This document shows, piece after piece, positions 6,733 through 16,339 of a stretch of DNA of 32,271 bases. The number at the start of each line of letters is the position of its first letter. Within the stretch, counting starts at the first letter, position 1. Source of the DNA: Fimbriimonadia bacterium (GTDB taxonomy: Bacteria; Armatimonadota; Fimbriimonadia; Fimbriimonadales; JABRVX01); NCBI GenBank assembly GCA_039961735.1, contig JABRVX010000047.1, forward strand, positions 1-32,271. The letters are read 5' to 3'. The notes beneath the pieces are model-generated. The model worked only from the letters and a program-made list of their open reading frames with translations. It searched no databases and had not been told where the DNA came from. The position numbers and the translations under genes are program-made.

Positions 6733-7668
6733 TTGACAACGGCTGACCAGGCGATAGGGGGCCGCTCGGTGAGTGGCCTGCAGGCCAAACGGTTCCGATG
6801 GACGGAGTTCTTGCACGAGAACGGCCTCCTTCTCAGCGCCATGGTGTCGATTGCCACTACCATAGCCATCATCTGGGTGCTGGCAACGGAGAGCTTCACC
6901 TTCTTCAAGCAGGTATCTATCTGGGAGTTCCTGACTGGTACGAAGTGGACGCCGCTCTTCAAGCCACAGCACTTCGGTGTGTTGCCACTGGTATGCGGCA
7001 CCATGTTGATCACCGTCGGAGCGGCCCTCGTGGCCATACCTATCGGTGTCGGGTGCGGGATGTACCTAAGCGAGTATGCCACGCCGCGCGTACGAGCAGC
7101 CGTCAAGCCGATCCTGGAAATCCTAGCCGGGATTCCGACAGTGGTGTACGGCTACTTCGCAGTCGCGACCGTCACCCCGTTTCTTCGCCTCGTCCTTCCC
7201 CAGACGGAGGTCTTCAACGCACTCAGCGCCTCTCTGGTGGTAGGTATCATGATTCTCCCCATGGTGGCATCGCTCTCCGACGACGCCTTTCGAGCGGTGC
7301 CGAATTCGCTTCGAAACGCGGGGTTTGCCGTAGGCGCGACGAGGAGCGAGGTTAGCGCGCGGATTGTTTTCCCGGCGGCCCTCTCGGGAGTGTTAGCATC
7401 GTTCGTGCTGGCAGTATCGCGTGCAATAGGCGAGACGATGGCGGTTACGTTGGCCGCGGGCGCATCTCCCAAAATGACGCTAAACCCATTGGAGAGCGTG
7501 CAGACGATGACTGCCTATATCGTCCAGATCAGCCTAGGCGACACTCCGCAAGGGACCATCGAGTACCAGACCCTGTTCGCGGTGGGCATGCTGCTGTTCC
7601 TGATAACGCTCGCGCTCAACATACTCTCGCAGCGCATCCTTCGACGCTACCGAGAGGTGTACGAATGA
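6733..7668 (+). CDS. pstC: Phosphate ABC transporter permease PstC
   Basis: An inner-membrane permease of about 311 residues with six predicted TM helices, pairing with PstA. PstC-like marks are the early [10 protein letters not shown]...[11 protein letters not shown] segment, [15 protein letters not shown], and the cytoplasmic coupling loop [15 protein letters not shown] that contacts PstB. The start is uncertain. TTG at 6733 has GGAG 13 bp upstream; a GTG at 6769 follows AGGGGG at 7 bp and would shorten the protein by 12 residues. The stop overlaps pstA by 4 bp (ATGA). It begins 16 bp after pstS. Confidence 0.93.
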   Translation: MTTADQAIGGRSVSGLQAKRFRWTEFLHENGLLLSAMVSIATTIAIIWVLATESFTFFKQVSIWEFLTGTKWTPLFKPQHFGVLPLVCGTMLITVGAALVAIPIGVGCGMYLSEYATPRVRAAVKPILEILAGIPTVVYGYFAVATVTPFLRLVLPQTEVFNALSASLVVGIMILPMVASLSDDAFRAVPNSLRNAGFAVGATRSEVSARIVFPAALSGVLASFVLAVSRAIGETMAVTLAAGASPKMTLNPLESVQTMTAYIVQISLGDTPQGTIEYQTLFAVGMLLFLITLALNILSQRILRRYREVYE

Positions 7669-8540
7669 GCGGACTCGTCCTGTCGAAGGGTAGCGTTGCG
7701 AAACGACGGCACGCCGATCGTATCTTCTACCTACTGTGTCTAGCCTCGACACTAGTCGGAGTAGTTCTGCTTGCCACGCTCCTGATCGCCGTGTACCAAC
7801 AAGGGGCCAAGTGGCTGACGCTCAAGTTCCTGACCAGCTTTCCCTCTAGGTTTCCGGCTGAAGCGGGCATCAAGTCCGCGCTGTACGGGTCCGTGTGGAA
7901 CATTCTGCTGACCGCCGCGTTCGCACTGCCTATCGGCATCGGCGCCGCCATCTACCTCGAGGAGTATCCCAAGCGTGGGCGCCTCAGCTCCTTTATCGAG
8001 GTGAACATCGCCAACCTCGCCGGCGTGCCGTCCATCGTGTACGGCATCCTCGGGCTTGCCATCTTCGTGCGAACGATGATGCTCGGGCGCAGCGTGTTAG
8101 CAGGCGCTCTCACGATGGCGTTGCTGATCCTCCCGGTGATCATCATCTCGGCGCGCGAGGCGATCCGTGCAGTACCATCCTCCATACGGATGGCCGCATT
8201 CGCCCTCGGCGCCACGCGATGGCAGACCATCTGGTCCCATGTGCTACCGTCGGCCCTCCCGGGCATACTCACGGGTGTGATCCTGTCCCTTTCGCGTGCC
8301 ATAGGTGAGACGGCTCCGCTCATCATGATCGGCGCATTCGCCTACGTGGCCTTCGTGCCTGCCGGCCCGATGGACAAGTTCACCGTACTACCCATCCAGA
8401 TCTACAACTGGGCGAGCCGACCTCAGGAGGACTTCCGTGCCTTGGCGGCTGCGGGTATCATCGTCCTTCTTGCCGTGCTGCTCAGCATGAACGCCGCCGC
8501 CGTAGTCATCCGGCAGCGGTTTCAGAGGTTCCGCCCATGA
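7665..8540 (+). CDS. pstA: Phosphate ABC transporter permease PstA
   Basis: The second permease half, 291 residues with about six TM helices. It has the PstA segment [10 protein letters not shown]...[13 protein letters not shown], the loop [18 protein letters not shown] and the coupling motif [15 protein letters not shown]. The start overlaps the pstC stop and the end overlaps the pstB start, both as ATGA, so stoichiometric production of the membrane complex is likely. With PstC it forms the channel through which phosphate passes upon ATP hydrolysis by PstB. Confidence 0.94.
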   Translation: MSGLVLSKGSVAKRRHADRIFYLLCLASTLVGVVLLATLLIAVYQQGAKWLTLKFLTSFPSRFPAEAGIKSALYGSVWNILLTAAFALPIGIGAAIYLEEYPKRGRLSSFIEVNIANLAGVPSIVYGILGLAIFVRTMMLGRSVLAGALTMALLILPVIIISAREAIRAVPSSIRMAAFALGATRWQTIWSHVLPSALPGILTGVILSLSRAIGETAPLIMIGAFAYVAFVPAGPMDKFTVLPIQIYNWASRPQEDFRALAAAGIIVLLAVLLSMNAAAVVIRQRFQRFRP

Positions 8541-9364
8541 GCGATGTGATACTGACTACCAAGCTCCCGGAGCCGCCACAGCGCGCGGCAGAGCAGCAAC
8601 CCGTGGAATCCGCAGAGACGATCCTGGAGACGCGCAGCCTCACCGTCCGATACGGCTCGGAGGCCGCGGTCAAGGACGTCAGCCTGTGCATTCCCGAGCG
8701 ACGCATCACAGCTATCATCGGACCCTCGGGATGTGGCAAGAGCACGCTGCTGCGGACCTTCAACCGCATGAACGACTTCATCCCCAGCGTCTCGATGTCT
8801 GGCCAAGTGCTGTATCGAGGCCAGAGCATCTTCGCTCCGGAAGTGGACCCGGTGGAGGTGCGACGGCGCATCGGCATGGTCTTTCAGAAACCCAATCCCT
8901 TCCCGAAGAGCGTGTTCGACAACGTGGCTTGGGGCCCGGCCATCAACGGCGCTTCGCGTTCGTCCCTTCGCGAAGTCGTCGAGACCTCGTTGCGCAAAGC
9001 CGCCCTGTGGGACGAGGTGAAGGACAAGCTACACCAAAGCGGCATGGCCCTCTCCGGCGGACAGCAACAACGACTCTGCATCGCTCGCGCCATCGCGATG
9101 GAGCCAGAAGTGGTGCTCATGGATGAGCCCTGCTCGGCGCTCGACCCAACCGCAACCGCGAGAATCGAGGAGCTTATTATCGAACTGAAGGAACGCTACA
9201 CCATCGTGATCGTAACGCATAACATGCAGCAAGCGGCTCGCGTGTCGGACTTCACAGCGTTTTTGTGCGACGGCGAGCTGATCGAATACGGTCCGACAAC
9301 GCAGGTTTTCACTCTACCTGCAGAGAAACGAACCGAAGATTACATTACGGGCCGGTTCGGATAG
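8537..9364 (+). CDS. pstB: Phosphate ABC transporter ATPase PstB
   Basis: A cytoplasmic ATPase subunit of 275 residues. Walker [10 protein letters not shown] is near residue 62; the Q-loop ([10 protein letters not shown]), signature LSGGQQQR, Walker B VVLMDEP and the switch His in VTHNMQQA follow in order. KPNPFPKS after the Q-loop and the FNRMND segment after Walker A are characteristic of PstB rather than other ABC ATPases. The N-terminus carries about 30 extra polar residues compared with shorter homologues; ATGA coupling to pstA nevertheless supports this start. It powers phosphate import through PstCA. Confidence 0.95.
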   Translation: MSDVILTTKLPEPPQRAAEQQPVESAETILETRSLTVRYGSEAAVKDVSLCIPERRITAIIGPSGCGKSTLLRTFNRMNDFIPSVSMSGQVLYRGQSIFAPEVDPVEVRRRIGMVFQKPNPFPKSVFDNVAWGPAINGASRSSLREVVETSLRKAALWDEVKDKLHQSGMALSGGQQQRLCIARAIAMEPEVVLMDEPCSALDPTATARIEELIIELKERYTIVIVTHNMQQAARVSDFTAFLCDGELIEYGPTTQVFTLPAEKRTEDYITGRFG

Positions 9365-9374
9365 GAGCATGGAA

Positions 9375-10064
9375 ATGCGGCGGCACTTGGAGCGCGAGAT
9401 AGACGCGCTGAGAAAGAAACTGCTCTCGGTCGGCGCTCTGGTCGAGGAGTCGGGCAAGATGGCCATCGAGGCTCTCATGACCCGCGACGTAGAGCTTGCC
9501 GAACGCGTCATCGAGACCGACGAGCAGATTGATGCGATGGAGGTCGAAGTGGAGGAGGAGTGCCTGAAGGTGCTGGCACTCCACCAGCCGGTGGCTATTG
9601 ATCTGCGGTACGTGGTCGCCATGCTCAAGATCAACAACGACCTGGAACGCATCGGAGACATTGCCACCAACATCGCCGAGCGTGCCATCTACCTTTCGCA
9701 TCGTGTGAAGATTGACATTCCGCAAGACTTCGTGAGCATGAGCCGGCTGGCGCACGAGATGGTACGTGACAGCTTGGATGCGCTCGTGTACCTGGACGCG
9801 TCTCTTGCACGCAAGGTGTGCGAGATGGACGACCACGTGGATGAGTGCAACCGCCGCGTCTATGACTACGTCAAGCAGCAGCTCCTGTTAGGAACTCCGG
9901 AGGTCATGGAGCAGGTGCAACTGCTAACGGTTGCGCGCCACATCGAGCGCATCGGGGATCAGGCGACCAACATCGCAGAGGATGTCCTGTACCTGATCGA
10001 GGGAGAGATCGTGCGCCACAAGCGCCGGGACTCCTACGAAGCAACGCCCGAAGAAGTTCGCTGA
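9375..10064 (+). CDS. phoU: Phosphate signalling regulator PhoU
   Basis: A helical 229-residue protein made of two PhoU repeats (about 5-105 and 115-210). Each carries the metal-binding signature, seen here as DLERIGDIATNIAE and RHIERIGDQATNIAED. PhoU connects the Pst transporter to PhoR and represses the regulon when phosphate is plentiful. The ATG at 9375 has AGGAG 7 bp upstream; the ATG at 9369 is too close to that sequence. The gene starts 10 bp after pstB and is the last of the operon, followed by a hairpin at 10084. Length and motifs are normal. Confidence 0.94.
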   Translation: MRRHLEREIDALRKKLLSVGALVEESGKMAIEALMTRDVELAERVIETDEQIDAMEVEVEEECLKVLALHQPVAIDLRYVVAMLKINNDLERIGDIATNIAERAIYLSHRVKIDIPQDFVSMSRLAHEMVRDSLDALVYLDASLARKVCEMDDHVDECNRRVYDYVKQQLLLGTPEVMEQVQLLTVARHIERIGDQATNIAEDVLYLIEGEIVRHKRRDSYEATPEEVR

Positions 10065-10083
10065 CTCCCTCCCTATGCCTGTC

Positions 10084-10111
10084 ACGCCTCCACCGCAAGC
10101 GGTGGAGGCGT
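10084..10111 (+). terminator. Hairpin after phoU
   Basis: ACGCCTCCACCG pairs with CGGTGGAGGCGT (12 bp) around a CAAG tetraloop, 19 bp after the phoU stop. There is no clear T-run. It is the probable terminator of the pho-pst operon. Confidence 0.65.
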
Positions 10112-10128
10112 ATCGACTCGCACCAAAG

Positions 10129-10158
10129 CGAAGAGCAGGCCGAGCGGCCTGCTCTTCG
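10129..10158 (-). terminator. Hairpin after groL
   Basis: CGAAGAGCAGGCCG pairs perfectly with CGGCCTGCTCTTCG (14 bp). The literal loop is 2 nt, so the terminal pairs probably open. Read on the minus strand it lies 21 bp beyond the groL stop and is followed by CTTTGG, a weak T-rich tail. With the adjacent phoU hairpin it separates the two converging operons. Confidence 0.65.
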
Positions 10159-10179
10159 TGGATCTCGACTAGGTGGTAA

Positions 10180-11862
<1,683 letters not shown>

Positions 11863-11914
11863 TCAAATGCGACGAGCGCCCGTCAGGCCCATCAGGGCTC
11901 GGGCACCGCGACGG

Positions 11915-12205
11915 CTATCGCTCGTGTACGGCGTAGATCTGGTCCTCGTCGAGGATGGTGTATTCCTTGCCGTCGATCGTGACCTCGGTTCCGCCGTACT
12001 TGCTGAAGATGACACGGTCCTTCACCTTGACCGACATCTCCGCACGCTGACCGTTGTCGAGCAGCTTGCCGGGACCGACCGCCACGACGACACCCTCCTG
12101 CGGCTTCTTCTGAGCCGTGTCGGGTAGTAGGATGCCACCGGACGACTTGTCCTCGCTCTCCAGAACCTCGACAACGACCTTGTCACCGAGTGGTCTGAGA
12201 TTCAT
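11915..12205 (-). CDS. groS: Co-chaperonin GroES (Hsp10)
   Basis: A co-chaperonin of 96 residues that caps GroEL as a heptamer. It starts [14 protein letters not shown]. The mobile loop [15 protein letters not shown] (about 17-31) binds GroEL, and [10 protein letters not shown] and [11 protein letters not shown] are family-typical strands. AAGGAG lies upstream of the ATG at 12205. It is the first gene of the heat-shock operon, whose promoter and two CIRCE operators are immediately upstream. Length is normal and no oddities are seen. Confidence 0.97.
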   Translation of the reverse strand: MNLRPLGDKVVVEVLESEDKSSGGILLPDTAQKKPQEGVVVAVGPGKLLDNGQRAEMSVKVKDRVIFSKYGGTEVTIDGKEYTILDEDQIYAVHER

Positions 12206-12229
12206 AAGCAGCCTCTCCTTGCCATCAGG

Positions 12230-12256
12230 TTAGCACTCTCCAGTTGCGAGTGCTAG
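12230..12256 (-). promoter_or_regulatory. CIRCE operator 1 (HrcA site)
   Basis: TTAGCACTC, nine bases, GAGTGCTAG: a CIRCE inverted repeat with one mismatch from the consensus TTAGCACTC-N9-GAGTGCTAA. It lies just downstream of the -10 of the groES promoter and so covers the start of transcription. HrcA bound here should repress groESL until heat shock. Confidence 0.93.
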
Positions 12257-12259
12257 ACG

Positions 12260-12289
12260 AATCTACCCCGGATCAGAGACAGCGATCAA
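12260..12289 (-). promoter_or_regulatory. Sigma-A-like promoter of groSL
   Basis: On the minus strand, TTGATC (12289-12284), an 18-bp spacer, then TAGATT (12265-12260). These match the -35 and -10 consensus in four positions each. The promoter is flanked by the two CIRCE operators, so transcription would start inside operator 1, about 48 nt before the groS ATG. Confidence 0.7.
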
Positions 12290-12296
12290 GGTCCCG

Positions 12297-12323
12297 ATAG
12301 CACTCTAAGACCTCGAGTGCTAA
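12297..12323 (-). promoter_or_regulatory. CIRCE operator 2 (HrcA site)
   Basis: ATAGCACTC, nine bases, GAGTGCTAA: a second CIRCE with one changed base in the left arm. It lies immediately upstream of the -35; the two operator centres are 67 bp apart. Paired HrcA sites suggest tight repression, possibly with DNA bending or looping. Confidence 0.9.
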
Positions 12324-12357
12324 TTTCGGTGGGCCAGAGGGACGGAAGGCATGGAGC

Positions 12358-12414
12358 GGCCAGGCCGCCGGTGCTGGGACGGCCTGGCCTGTGGGCTACG
12401 CTGCGATATAGCCC
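12358..12414. other. Two consecutive inverted repeats
   Basis: GGCCAGGCCG (12358-12367) pairs perfectly with CGGCCTGGCC (12380-12389), and GGGCTA (12393-12398) with TAGCCC (12409-12414). They lie in the 332-bp gap between groS and the next gene, after the CIRCE sites. They could be a structured leader for the plus-strand gene at 12538 or an insulating hairpin. I see no clear promoter in 12415-12537. Confidence 0.4.
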
Positions 12415-12537
12415 GTGGGACGAGAAACCGTTACCGCGCACCGTTGGGCGGTTATGTTGCTAGAACAGCGGGCGGCCATCCCCAGTTCCCGGATTCGCCT
12501 GCAGGTTCCGACATCTTGCACGACGAAAGGCAAACGC

Positions 12538-13212
12538 GTGAACCTGGTGCAGGCGTTTCGGATTGTTCTGACCACGCCGCGGCTACGGGTCTTGGCGGTG
12601 CGCCCACTCCTCTGGTCGCTCGCGCTGTACGTAGTGATGTGGGTCGTCGCGTGGGTCGGCCTCTCTTGGCTGGTGGTCCGCTGGACCGGAGCCGAGGGCT
12701 CGCTCGCGATTGTCGCGACCCTGGTGAGCGGTGCACTGGCACTGGTGGCTGCGACCTGGCTGGCGGGCTACCTGTTCGTCGCCGTTCTCGGGGTGGTCTC
12801 GTCGTTCTTGTGGGACGCGATATCTCGGCACGTGGACGCACCGGAGGCACGCGAACCGCTTAGCACGGTCAGGCTGGTCGGCGACGGGGCAGCAAGACTG
12901 ATGTTGGCGGGAGTGGTCACCGTCGGGGTCCTTGCTTGGTCGCTGCTTAGCGGTGGGTCGTTCCTGCCGACTTTCCTGGGGGCCGCCGTGCTCGGTTTGC
13001 TGGACTTCACGGCGCCCGCCTTTCTAAGTCGCGGGGTGACGCTCGGTCGTCAGGTGGGTTTGCTGCCTTGCCTTGCGTGGGAGGCCATCTGGCTGGCCCT
13101 GGCCGTGGGCGCCCTGGCCATGCTGCCGCTGCTGGCCGCGCTGCTCGCACCCGTGCTGGTGATCGCCGGAACGCTCAGCGTGGCCGCAATCCCTCAGGAG
13201 CGGCTGCCGTGA
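12538..13212 (+). CDS. CysZ/EI24-like integral membrane protein
   Basis: A 224-residue, very hydrophobic inner-membrane protein with about five or six TM segments. The opening LVQAFRIVLTTPRL, followed by a TM helix, and the inter-helix motif SFLWDAISRHVD resemble the EI24/CysZ family, whose E. coli member takes part in sulfate uptake. Similarity is judged from pattern only, and many EI24 members have no known function. The GTG at 12538 is preceded by AAAGG; the open frame extends to 12415 but those residues do not look like the family. The stop overlaps the next gene by GTGA. No sulfur-assimilation gene is adjacent, so a sulfate role is not supported by context. Confidence 0.6.
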   Translation: MNLVQAFRIVLTTPRLRVLAVRPLLWSLALYVVMWVVAWVGLSWLVVRWTGAEGSLAIVATLVSGALALVAATWLAGYLFVAVLGVVSSFLWDAISRHVDAPEAREPLSTVRLVGDGAARLMLAGVVTVGVLAWSLLSGGSFLPTFLGAAVLGLLDFTAPAFLSRGVTLGRQVGLLPCLAWEAIWLALAVGALAMLPLLAALLAPVLVIAGTLSVAAIPQERLP

Positions 13213-13733
13213 GGCTGTGGGGCCTTGTCGCGGCCCTGCTAGTGTTGGCGGGGTGCGGCTCACCGCCTGCCCCCCCGAAGCCGCAGAACTCTGAGGCGCC
13301 GGAACCCGCACCGGTGCGTCGCGACAAGCCTTGGGACGACTTCGAGACCAAATTGGAAAAGGTGTTCGAGAACGGAATCGAGGTCTCAACCAAGGGTCAC
13401 CCGGGGGACGGGCCGGCGCAGATATATGCCTCTCCGTGGGCAGCGGATGCGTTGCGAAGGCTCTCGGCTGGAAGGGGAGTTGGTACGTCCGCGTTTCGAC
13501 CGGGGGCGCTCATCGTCCTGCAGCATCCGGACGGCACGCTGTACGTGATGCGAAAGCGTCCACTCGGCCGCCTTCCCGACACCAACGATTGGTACTTCGC
13601 CCTCGTTCGGGAAGGGCGATCGGTTCTGGAGTCCGGAACTGCGACGGGAGATCAGGTGCAGGAGGCGTGCGCGGACTGCCACTCGACGATGGCAAAGGCG
13701 AGTGACTGGGTCGTGCCGCCAAGGCTCCGTTAG
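13209..13733 (+). CDS. Lipoprotein with CXXCH haem motif, cytochrome P460-like
   Basis: A 174-residue predicted lipoprotein: signal peptide to LVLAGCGS, then a proline-rich linker. The C-terminal part contains HPDGTLYVMRK, an aromatic segment DWYFALVREG and, near the end, CADCH, a covalent haem c site, followed by WVVPP. This arrangement (mid Lys-rich strands, terminal CXXCH) resembles cytochrome P460-type or related short c-type domains, but the resemblance is by eye. The GTG at 13209 overlaps the preceding stop and has AGGAG 8 bp upstream, so the longer frame to 13068 is rejected. It is probably periplasmic and membrane-tethered, with a role in electron transfer or oxidation of a small molecule. 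Confidence 0.65.
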   Translation: MRLWGLVAALLVLAGCGSPPAPPKPQNSEAPEPAPVRRDKPWDDFETKLEKVFENGIEVSTKGHPGDGPAQIYASPWAADALRRLSAGRGVGTSAFRPGALIVLQHPDGTLYVMRKRPLGRLPDTNDWYFALVREGRSVLESGTATGDQVQEACADCHSTMAKASDWVVPPRLR

Positions 13734-13792
13734 CAGACCTGGAACTTCTTCCAGCACCATCGCGTTTTCCACGTTATCGCGGCATTGCGTCT

Positions 13793-13811
13793 GCGCCCCG
13801 GTTCGGGGCGC
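13793..13811 (+). terminator. Possible hairpin after CXXCH lipoprotein
   Basis: GCGCCCC pairs with GGGGCGC around a 5-nt loop, in the 115-bp gap before the Cys-rich protein gene. There is no T-run, so this is weak support for a transcript end. Confidence 0.35.
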
Positions 13812-13848
13812 GCGGGCTGCTCCGCGATGAGACAGCTCAGGAGGGAGA

Positions 13849-14520
13849 ATGGTTAGGATGAAGGTTACTCTGAAAGTGGCATTGGGGGGCATGCTCGTGG
13901 CGCTGGTCGCGAGTTCGTTCGCCCAGACGTTGAAGCGGGCGCCTTCTATGGAGGAGTGCACCGCGTGCAAGTACATGATCTCGTGCAACCAGGGATGCGA
14001 GAAGCGAAACATCGCTACGGACGAAGCCATGCTCAAGACCGGCTTCGCCATGTTCTTCTTTGGACACTCGGAGGCCGATTCGAAGTGGGTGATCACCGAG
14101 ATGAAGTCCTTCGAGAAGGCAGTCTCCAGTCCTGACGCTCAGTTCTGCGACTTCTGCATGCCGATCGCCAAGTTCGCGATGAGCCCGAATACTCGGAGCG
14201 AGCTAGTGCCGACCAAGAACGGCGCTGTCTACTACATGACGAGCACGGACAAGGCGGCCGTTGCAGAGGTTCACAAGACCATGAAGAAGATGCAGGAGAT
14301 GATGGGCGGCGAAAAGGACGGCCACGACCACGGTGACACCGCGCCGGGCAAGCCCGTTGCCTTCATCGGCAAGGGCGACGGGGTAAAGACCTGCCCAGTG
14401 CTGGGCTACCCGGTCAGCAAGAATGTCTCTGTGCAGCACAACGGCAAGACCGTGTACTTCTGCTGTGCGGGATGCATCGCCAAGTTCAAGGAAAACCCGG
14501 CGGCCTACCTCAAGAACTAA
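13849..14520 (+). CDS. Exported Cys-rich protein with YHS/TRASH-like metal domain
   Basis: A 223-residue protein with a signal peptide ending near ASSFAQ (25-26). The N-terminal part has C37-x2-C40-x5-C46-x3-C50 and later C100-x2-C103. A linker holds GHDHGD (159-163), a likely metal-binding spot. The C-terminal domain CPVLGYPVSKNV...GKTVYFCCAGC, ending FKENPAAYL, has Cys182, 205, 206 and 209 in the pattern of YHS/TRASH-like domains that bind heavy metals. I infer a periplasmic metal-binding or metal-sensing role, possibly copper. AGGAGGG lies 3 bp before the ATG at 13849; an in-frame ATG at 13858 is possible. It follows the haem-motif lipoprotein on the same strand. Confidence 0.75.
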   Translation: MVRMKVTLKVALGGMLVALVASSFAQTLKRAPSMEECTACKYMISCNQGCEKRNIATDEAMLKTGFAMFFFGHSEADSKWVITEMKSFEKAVSSPDAQFCDFCMPIAKFAMSPNTRSELVPTKNGAVYYMTSTDKAAVAEVHKTMKKMQEMMGGEKDGHDHGDTAPGKPVAFIGKGDGVKTCPVLGYPVSKNVSVQHNGKTVYFCCAGCIAKFKENPAAYLKN

Positions 14521-14571
14521 CCCCACTCTGACTGGGGTAGAGGGACCCTCGACGCGAGGCGCCGGGGGTCC
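14521..14571 (+). terminator. Candidate hairpins after Cys-rich protein gene
   Basis: CCCCA...TGGGG (14521-14537) starts at the stop codon, and GGACCC (14543-14548) can pair with GGGTCC (14566-14571), enclosing CTCG/CGAG. Neither has a T-tract. They lie between converging genes and could end transcription in either direction. Confidence 0.4.
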
Positions 14572-14634
14572 TGTGCTCGATGGGTGCCGGGTTCCGAAGC
14601 GCGAACAGGCTCGCGCAGCCCCACGGATGCGTCC

Positions 14635-14979
14635 TTAGCGCTTGTCTTTATCCGGCGAAGGGGTGTCGTCCCACCACTGGCTGCTGCCCTCGTCGTCCCG
14701 GTCGCTCACTTCGATGATGGTCTGCTTAGGAGCGGCAGGCGCGCCTGGGGTCTTCTTAGTCGTCGCCTCGATCTCCTTGGCGATCTCCTCGGCGGAACGG
14801 GGTTGCTGCTTCGGCGGCTCCGTTTGGGGTGCGCCGTGGCTGTGCCCGGCGTGGTCCTGCGCCATGCCGGCAACGGGGTTGATCTCCGGTGGCGCGGACA
14901 TAACGTTCAACAGCGTCAGCGCGACCACCAGGACCACGAGAGCCGCCAAAATGATGACGGGATAACTGCGGTTTCTCAA
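14635..14979 (-). CDS. Small single-pass membrane protein with HAGHSHG motif
   Basis: A 114-residue protein of unknown function. The TTG start at 14979 has GGAGG 8 bp upstream. Residues about 7-27 form one TM helix after a basic start (MRNRSYP), so the rest is probably periplasmic. It contains DHAGHSHG (42-49), a short His-rich run of the kind that binds metals, then a polar, proline- and glutamate-rich tail that looks disordered, ending DTPSPDKDKR. It converges on the Cys-rich YHS-like protein, which also has a His/Asp-rich linker; a shared role in metal handling is possible but unproven. I see nothing certain in 14980-15074. Confidence 0.65.
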   Translation of the reverse strand: MRNRSYPVIILAALVVLVVALTLLNVMSAPPEINPVAGMAQDHAGHSHGAPQTEPPKQQPRSAEEIAKEIEATTKKTPGAPAAPKQTIIEVSDRDDEGSSQWWDDTPSPDKDKR

Positions 14980-15074
14980 CTTCTTGCCTCCGGAAGCGTG
15001 AGGAGTCTACCGTCCCCGTGCTTCGCGGTCAATGTCCGGGCGCGTCGGGTCTTCGCGCGAGTACTCTAGCACGC

Positions 15075-16175
15075 GTGGAAGGGCTTGTCATTGGCATAGA
15101 CGCCAGCCTGCTCGCCGGTCGTTTCACTGGCGACCGAACCTATTGGCGCCACCTCATCCGCGCCCTTACCGCCCTGCGCATCGGGCATTCCTACATCTTG
15201 TATACGCCCGAACCGATCGTGGGGTTCGAGTGTGCGGGAGACACAGTGGAAATGCGAGTGGTACCGGCACGCAATCGGCGCTGGTGGAGCATGGTCGTGT
15301 TGCCGGCAGCCGCTCGACGGGACGGCGTGTGTCTGCTCCACTCGCAGTACACAATCTCGCCCCTTCTCCGGGTGACGGCGGTGACGACGGTACACGACGT
15401 GTCCTTCCTCATTGGTCCCGAGTGGTTTCGGCCACGCGACCGACTGCTGCTTCGGCTGAGCGTTCCTGCTAGCATCCACCGGGCGGCGAAGGTGCTGACG
15501 GTTTCCGAGACCTCGCGGGCGGACATCGAGCGGCTCATCCCTTCGGCACGGGGAAAGACGGTCGCCACACCGCTCGGCACACCGGATGGATTCCGGCGGA
15601 TTGCCGAAGCTTCGTCTATCGTGCAGCAGCGCTTTGGCTTGTCCCAGCCCTACGCTCTCGCCGTCGGCACGCGTCAGCCACGCAAGAACCTGCCGATGTT
15701 GGTTCGTGCATTCGAGCAGGCCGTCGCAAAACACGGTCTGCCGCACAAGCTGGCGCTGGTCGGTAAGAGCGGATGGGGCCCGCTGGTGGAGGGGCCGCAC
15801 GTGCGAGATCTCGGATACGTGCCGGATGAAGCACTCCCCGCCTTGTACTCAGGGGCGGACGCTTTCTTCTTTCCCAGTCTATACGAGGGCTTCGGGCTGC
15901 CCGTGCTGGAAGCGATGGCGTGTGGCTGCCCGGTGGTGTGCTCGGACGGCGGCGCTCTGCCGGAGGTTGCGGGTGATGCCGCGTGGGTGGTTTCAGCGGC
16001 GGACGAAGGTGCGTGGGCCGATGCAATCGGGCGCGTTCTCGACTCGCCGGATCTGAGGGAGGAGTTGGCCGCGAAGGGGGCCGAGCGTGCCAGAATGTTC
16101 TCTTGGCGGGACACCGCCGAGCGAACCGCCGAAGTGTACAGGGAGGTAGCGAAATGGTCTCCGAGGAACTTCTAG
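15075..16175 (+). CDS. GT4-family glycosyltransferase
   Basis: A 366-residue GT-B fold glycosyltransferase. The N-terminal half starts VIGIDASLLAGRFTGDRTYW and includes VTTVHDVSFL, as in mannosyltransferase-like GT4 enzymes. The C-terminal donor-binding half has GTRQPRKNLPMLV and the nucleotide-sugar motif SLYEGFGLPVLEAMACGCPVV, with the two glutamates of the EX7E signature, followed by GGALPEVAGDAA. The start is uncertain: GTG at 15075 fits the family N-terminus but has a poor ribosome site, and an upstream ATG at 15018 is possible. It overlaps the zinc-ribbon gene by 22 bp. Donor and acceptor sugars are unknown. It lies apart from the large polysaccharide locus, on the opposite strand. Confidence 0.88.
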   Translation: MEGLVIGIDASLLAGRFTGDRTYWRHLIRALTALRIGHSYILYTPEPIVGFECAGDTVEMRVVPARNRRWWSMVVLPAAARRDGVCLLHSQYTISPLLRVTAVTTVHDVSFLIGPEWFRPRDRLLLRLSVPASIHRAAKVLTVSETSRADIERLIPSARGKTVATPLGTPDGFRRIAEASSIVQQRFGLSQPYALAVGTRQPRKNLPMLVRAFEQAVAKHGLPHKLALVGKSGWGPLVEGPHVRDLGYVPDEALPALYSGADAFFFPSLYEGFGLPVLEAMACGCPVVCSDGGALPEVAGDAAWVVSAADEGAWADAIGRVLDSPDLREELAAKGAERARMFSWRDTAERTAEVYREVAKWSPRNF

Positions 16176-16339
16176 CCATCTTGGCTTGCCCAGCCTGCGA
16201 CGAGCGCCCACCTCTGACGCAGGAGGGCGAGTTTCTGGTCTGCACCGTGTGCCGGCGCAAGTATCCGGTCGTAGACGACATCCCCCACCTACTCGTGGAA
16301 GAAGCCATCGAACCCGATACGCCGGAGAAGACGAGCTGA
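16154..16339 (+). CDS. Trm112/UPF0434-like zinc-ribbon protein
   Basis: A 61-residue protein beginning MVSEELLAILACPACDERPP and containing CTVCRRKYPVVDDIPHLL. The two CxxC pairs form a zinc ribbon, and the YPV..DIP.LL ending is typical of the YcaR/UPF0434 (Trm112-like) family. In eukaryotes and archaea Trm112 is an activator of methyltransferases; bacterial members have no firmly general role. GGGAGG lies 7 bp before the ATG. The start is inside the end of the glycosyltransferase gene, and the stop overlaps the aroQ start (TGATG), so it is translated as part of a coupled operon. Confidence 0.85.
   Translation: MVSEELLAILACPACDERPPLTQEGEFLVCTVCRRKYPVVDDIPHLLVEEAIEPDTPEKTS

Noticed and set aside
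12415-12537. Upstream extension of the EI24-like protein
   Set aside because: The added residues are polar and unlike the family, while GTG at 12538 has an AAAGG ribosome site.
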